From NCBI GenBank assembly GCA_947034885.2, contig OX344752.2, forward strand, positions 8,060,001-8,124,000: a stretch of DNA of 64,000 bases. Direction: 5' to 3'. The DNA comes from Thuidium tamariscinum (taxonomy: Eukaryota > Streptophyta > Bryopsida > Hypnales > Thuidiaceae). Positions 60,590-64,000 of the stretch are shown here, in pieces (position 1 is the first letter of the stretch; every line of letters starts with the position of its first letter). The translations under genes and the position numbers were made by a program. Below the pieces are notes generated by a model, which was given only the letters and a program-made list of their open reading frames with translations, was not told where the DNA came from and did no database searches.

Positions 60590-61560
60590 ATAGTGAGTTT
60601 TGTTCATGCACTTGTCTGTAAAAGACAGAATGGAAGGGTCCACATGGTGCGTGACCTCACCTCCTCCCACTCAGAGTGACGTACTCCGATGATGTCATCG
60701 TGAGGCAGAGGCCCGAGGGCATTTTCCTCACTCTGCATGATTTTTTCCCCCTCCTTGTGTGGATTTGTCGATTCCTATGGCTGACGGAATATATCTTACG
60801 CTACATCATCAAATATATATAAATATAACTCCTGTAACTCTGGTTGTCTCACATGCTTTTCTCTTTTTCCTGTTTTTCTTGAAACACATGGACCGACGTC
60901 TCACATGCTTTTCTTCAACTCACTTCAGTGTAAAGATGTTGGACGACCAAAAAAACAAAAAAACATACTCCGTACTGTACAAGACAGTCCAGACATCAGC
61001 AACAGGTTTACAGGAGTTTTCATTTTTTCCTGGGTTGTAAGCTTAACCCTTGTACGACAGATTGGTTCCTGTGGAAACAACCCGTGGAGAAGTCTGTGTC
61101 CAAGACCGCCTTAGAAACACTGCTCATGAACAGTGAGTGCAGCTAACGAAAAAGTGCTATTGGGCAGCCCGGCTGACTGAATGCTCATGTGCAACACTGT
61201 GAAACGGCCATGTGAGGGCATGTTCCTCAGCTGTTACCTTGTGCCCACACTGGAAAATGTGCTTGTGCACTGTTGCAGGGTGACCATCCCATGCTGCCCT
61301 CACTATAACTATAAATTGTAAAGAGGACAGCATAGACCTCAAGACTGTGTACTTGAATCTCCTGATGCTCTTCTCAAAAAGTAGCACCCCTAAAAATATA
61401 TAGGAAGTCTACGGCGCTATTGTTTGCTTTGTATGATGGAACACACTTGCACGATCACTTTGAAAAAAAAATGGATGAAAAACAATCTTGGGATAATGAG
61501 TAGATGAAATTTTTGTCATCCATCGGATGCTGAACGTCCTCCGCGTCGTTCAAGGGTTAA
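60590..61560. other. Intermediate-GC block without a recognised gene
   Basis: Composition and complexity resemble the gene-flanking regions rather than the spacers. It has a 17-bp direct repeat (GTCTCACATGCTTTTCT at about 60846 and 60898) and TGACGTACTCCGATGATGTCATCG near 60679, with palindromic GATGATGTCATC. Frames on either strand are short and carry no recognised domain. It could be a promoter, a non-coding transcript or a decayed gene. Confidence 0.35.
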
Positions 61561-62089
61561 AGGAGAGGACCCATTTCCGATTAGCATGCCATTTTGACAC
61601 ATTAGGCTGTTGGATTTCTGATCACATGTGGTGTAGGGGACACCTCACGTTCGTGTAGATCTACAAGGGTTGCCCAAATGTTTGGGAGGTATACATTATC
61701 CGTTGTAAATGATCACCACATGAACATTGAAAGCCACATGAATGAAAATCTTCATGGAAAAAATTTGTAGTAATTTCATTTTTGAGGGGAAAATTATAAA
61801 AAAATTACGAAATCCTACTGAATCTATCACTTGTCACAGAAAAATTTCTTCCTAAACTCTCTGCACAGTGCAGATAGACTGAATCGCTTGAATGATCAGA
61901 AATAGGTCGTCATCCCGATATATGCAGGCAATTCCATCCTATCCGAGGTTGGGGACTTTTTTTAATTATTTAAAATCGTTGTAAATCATGTAACCAAAGT
62001 AGATCGATCTTGTACACCCAAGCACCGACCCTAGAGGATCCAAAGTGTCCTCACATCTAAAAATCCAATTTGAAGTGCTACATGAAAAC
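61561..62089. other. Spacer, nothing recognised
   Basis: Mixed-composition sequence between the block at 60590-61560 and the reverse family-J copy. No frame, RNA gene or repeat was recognised. Confidence 0.4.
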
Positions 62090-62460
62090 ATACAAAAACG
62101 TCCAAATAAGGAATTCAGCATAGTTGGAGGCAGTTTTTTATTAAATAATATTTTTCTAGTATTAGTGAGTGAAAATTATATATGTATATATAACATTTTT
62201 CAAGTGTCATATGCAATTTCTATAATTTTTCAAAGTGTTGGTTCCCTAAACCACTAAAACTGTTTAGTAGATGCCCCCAAATCTGAATGGTGCTTAAGTC
62301 ATTAGTGAGTCAATTAGATTTTGGTATGTGTTCTCTAATTGTATCAACAAATTATAGTCAAACATTTCAAGAACACATTCCTTGTAGTCTAGGGACAATT
62401 TTGGATGAGTTTAGGGTCGACTACAAGGTACACATGCAGTATTGGAGGTTTCTCCCTTAT
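62090..62460 (-). repeat. Family-J copy, reverse
   Basis: Read on the minus strand it follows 55525-55895 from the GGGAGAAAC segment through CTCATCCAAAA, ACACATACCAAAAT, GGGGCATCTACTAAACAG and AGTGGTTTAG to CCTTATTTGGACG. The central T-run is shortened. Confidence 0.6.
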
Positions 62461-63284
62461 AAATTCTGCATCTTGCATCTTATATCCAATGTTTGATGCT
62501 TCAATAAAACTTGTTGGTAAATTTGCACTCCTAATTGTGCAGTAAAGTTTTCAGATCAGTCCAACATGTACAAATTTTTCCAAGGGCCATTTGAAGTTGA
62601 TGGAATCGATTTAAATTCACTAAACTGCATTTTGATGATTACAACTATGGGGGCTTGTATCTTCTTCATCCAATGTTCATTTTCAATGAAATTTGTTGGG
62701 TTATGTTCCCCTTGAAGTGTGGTTATCATGGCAAAATTTTCATGTCTATCCAAGTTGTTTTGAATGTTTGGGAGCAATTCAAAATTCAAAATCTTTTTGG
62801 AAAAGTTGTGCATACTAGTCTCGTTTATGTGGCTAAAATTCCATTTCAATCCAAGAAATTATAACTGATTGAGAGGCATTTTGTAGAAGGTAGTTCAACA
62901 ATTGATGTGTTTTTTGCAACAACTTTTTGACATTTTTAATTCATTTTGTAGGTACAATGAATGAATTGACTGATAAAGGCCTTAGGGCCTTTAGAAGTTA
63001 CTAAATGAGGTTGTTTGTTTGTTTGTTTGTTATGTGGGATTCTCTAAACTATGCATCTTCTAGTCTTGTTCTTAATACCATTGGGAAGCTCTTTGCAAGG
63101 AGGAATGCACAGGCTTTCTTTCATGACATTTAGACCTACAATGTAAAAGTTATTAAGTTTTAAAGTATTTATGAACCAAAAATTTAGAAAATTACTTTCA
63201 TCTTTTATTATAATGTGGCAACGACACAAGCACATTAGCATAGTTGATGGGCTGCTCTTCGTGGAAATCATGCTTTTTGAAACC
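62461..63284. other. AT-rich spacer with a (GTTT)n run
   Basis: GTTTGTTTGTTTGTTTGTT lies at about 63007-63031, just after AAGGCCTTAGGGCCTTT. The unit is the complement of the (CAAA)n tail at 21290, so it may be the tail of a short retroelement on the minus strand. No gene is recognised. Confidence 0.4.
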
Positions 63285-63735
63285 ATGGGAAATCATCTAC
63301 TTTAAAAAAATTCAAAAACATTAATTGGAGACCAAACTATTGTTCATGGCCTTGTCTTTTTGCGCAAAATTCCAAAGAAAAAACATTGCAGTTCTATCTT
63401 ATGTAAGGTAGGAAGCTTGAGAATTGCTTAGGCTCCAATACCATTCACCTTACCAAATGTATATTGTGTGTACATGATGTTTTCAAATCTTTACAAGAAT
63501 GTTCAAAAAATCTACATTTTTGAGGGTGGTTGGATTTGGAGCCCTATGCCATATTGACTTCAAAAATTCATAACTAATTTCAAAAAGCTCCAAAAAATAT
63601 GAAGCGACTTGGGTTACATCCCTATTCCACCTATCTTTCAAGGAAAATTCACTGAAAAATATTTCAAGATGTTTCACCTCCCCAAAATTTAGTTCCAACC
63701 CTTAGATAGTCTCTTTATGGATCTCCTACCAACAA
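63285..63735. repeat. Family-G module (+) followed by family-F copy (-)
   Basis: 63285-63405 matches 29170-29335 on the plus strand (AAATCATCTACTTTAAAAAAA, GGAGACCAAACTATTG, CAAAATTCCAAAGA). 63430-63735 matches 36715-37000 and 55090-55410 in reverse (GGTGGTTGGATTTGGAGCC, AAAAGCTCCAAAAAATATGA, TTTCAAGGAAAA, TCAAGATGTTTCACCTCCCC). Confidence 0.55.
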
Positions 63736-64000
63736 GAATTCTCTATGATGCTTCGGATAAGTGTCTACAGCGGCATTACAGGGTTAAAATAGCATGTATA
63801 GGCAAAGCATCATTTAGTTGATCGACACATGGGCGGTCTGCCATAATCCAAAATAACTTATTTTTGCTTTACTTGAAGAGATCTTTTACTCCATCCCTTT
63901 TGCCCATTTGCAATGACAACAGTACCTGTGGTGTGCAGCCGTCCACCTCAGCAATGTGGAATTTGTACTCACAATAACCAGGATTTTACAATTTACACAC
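63736..64000. other. Right edge, nothing recognised
   Basis: The last 265 bp show slightly higher complexity but no frame, RNA gene or repeat that I recognise. Confidence 0.4.

Overview
The window is eukaryotic nuclear DNA from a land plant. Three genes with GT-AG introns can be reconstructed, and all belong to plant families. The combination of short introns, a very AT-rich repeat-filled intergenic space and divergent sequences suggests a seed-free plant (bryophyte, lycophyte or fern), but the sequence does not settle the lineage. No rRNA, tRNA, CRISPR or organellar genes were found. Gene density is about one per 21 kb.

Layout. 1-4.9 kb: a GC-rich edge fragment, a 419-bp terminal-inverted-repeat element (579-997), AT-rich spacer, and a GC-rich promoter/leader containing an old tandem duplication. 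4.86-8.42 kb (+): a six-exon MYB-CC (GARP, PHR1-like) transcription factor gene with a predicted protein of 396 residues. 8.4-22.2 kb: AT-rich decayed repeats, including a possible 4.2-kb element with long inverted arms and four copies of an approximately 0.9-kb family whose ends read TTAACCCC...GGGGTTAA. 22.27-24.70 kb (-): a three- or four-exon gene with an NDUFS4-type (complex I 18-kDa subunit) domain and an atypical, probably non-mitochondrial, N-terminus. 24.7-41.5 kb: more repeats, including a hAT-type MITE with a perfect 8-bp target duplication, a 1-kb foldback, and a 752-bp near-perfect palindrome that is the youngest-looking member of the TTAACCCC family. 41.50-48.87 kb (-): a complete twelve-exon ABCB (P-glycoprotein/MDR, ABCB15-like) full transporter gene with a predicted protein of 1378 residues. 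48.9-64 kb: its CT-rich upstream region, then repeats, including a nested hAT-like insertion and recurring modules shared with other parts of the window.

The three genes do not form an obvious pathway: a regulator, a respiratory-complex-like protein and a membrane transporter, each isolated by several kilobases of repeats. The less ordinary content is the set of inverted-repeat elements, the divergent NDUFS4-like protein, and a triple NAG splice acceptor in the transcription factor. I saw no clear novel multi-gene system. Exon boundaries were derived by hand from splice motifs, reading phase and family alignment. Repeat boundaries are approximate unless a terminal motif is named.
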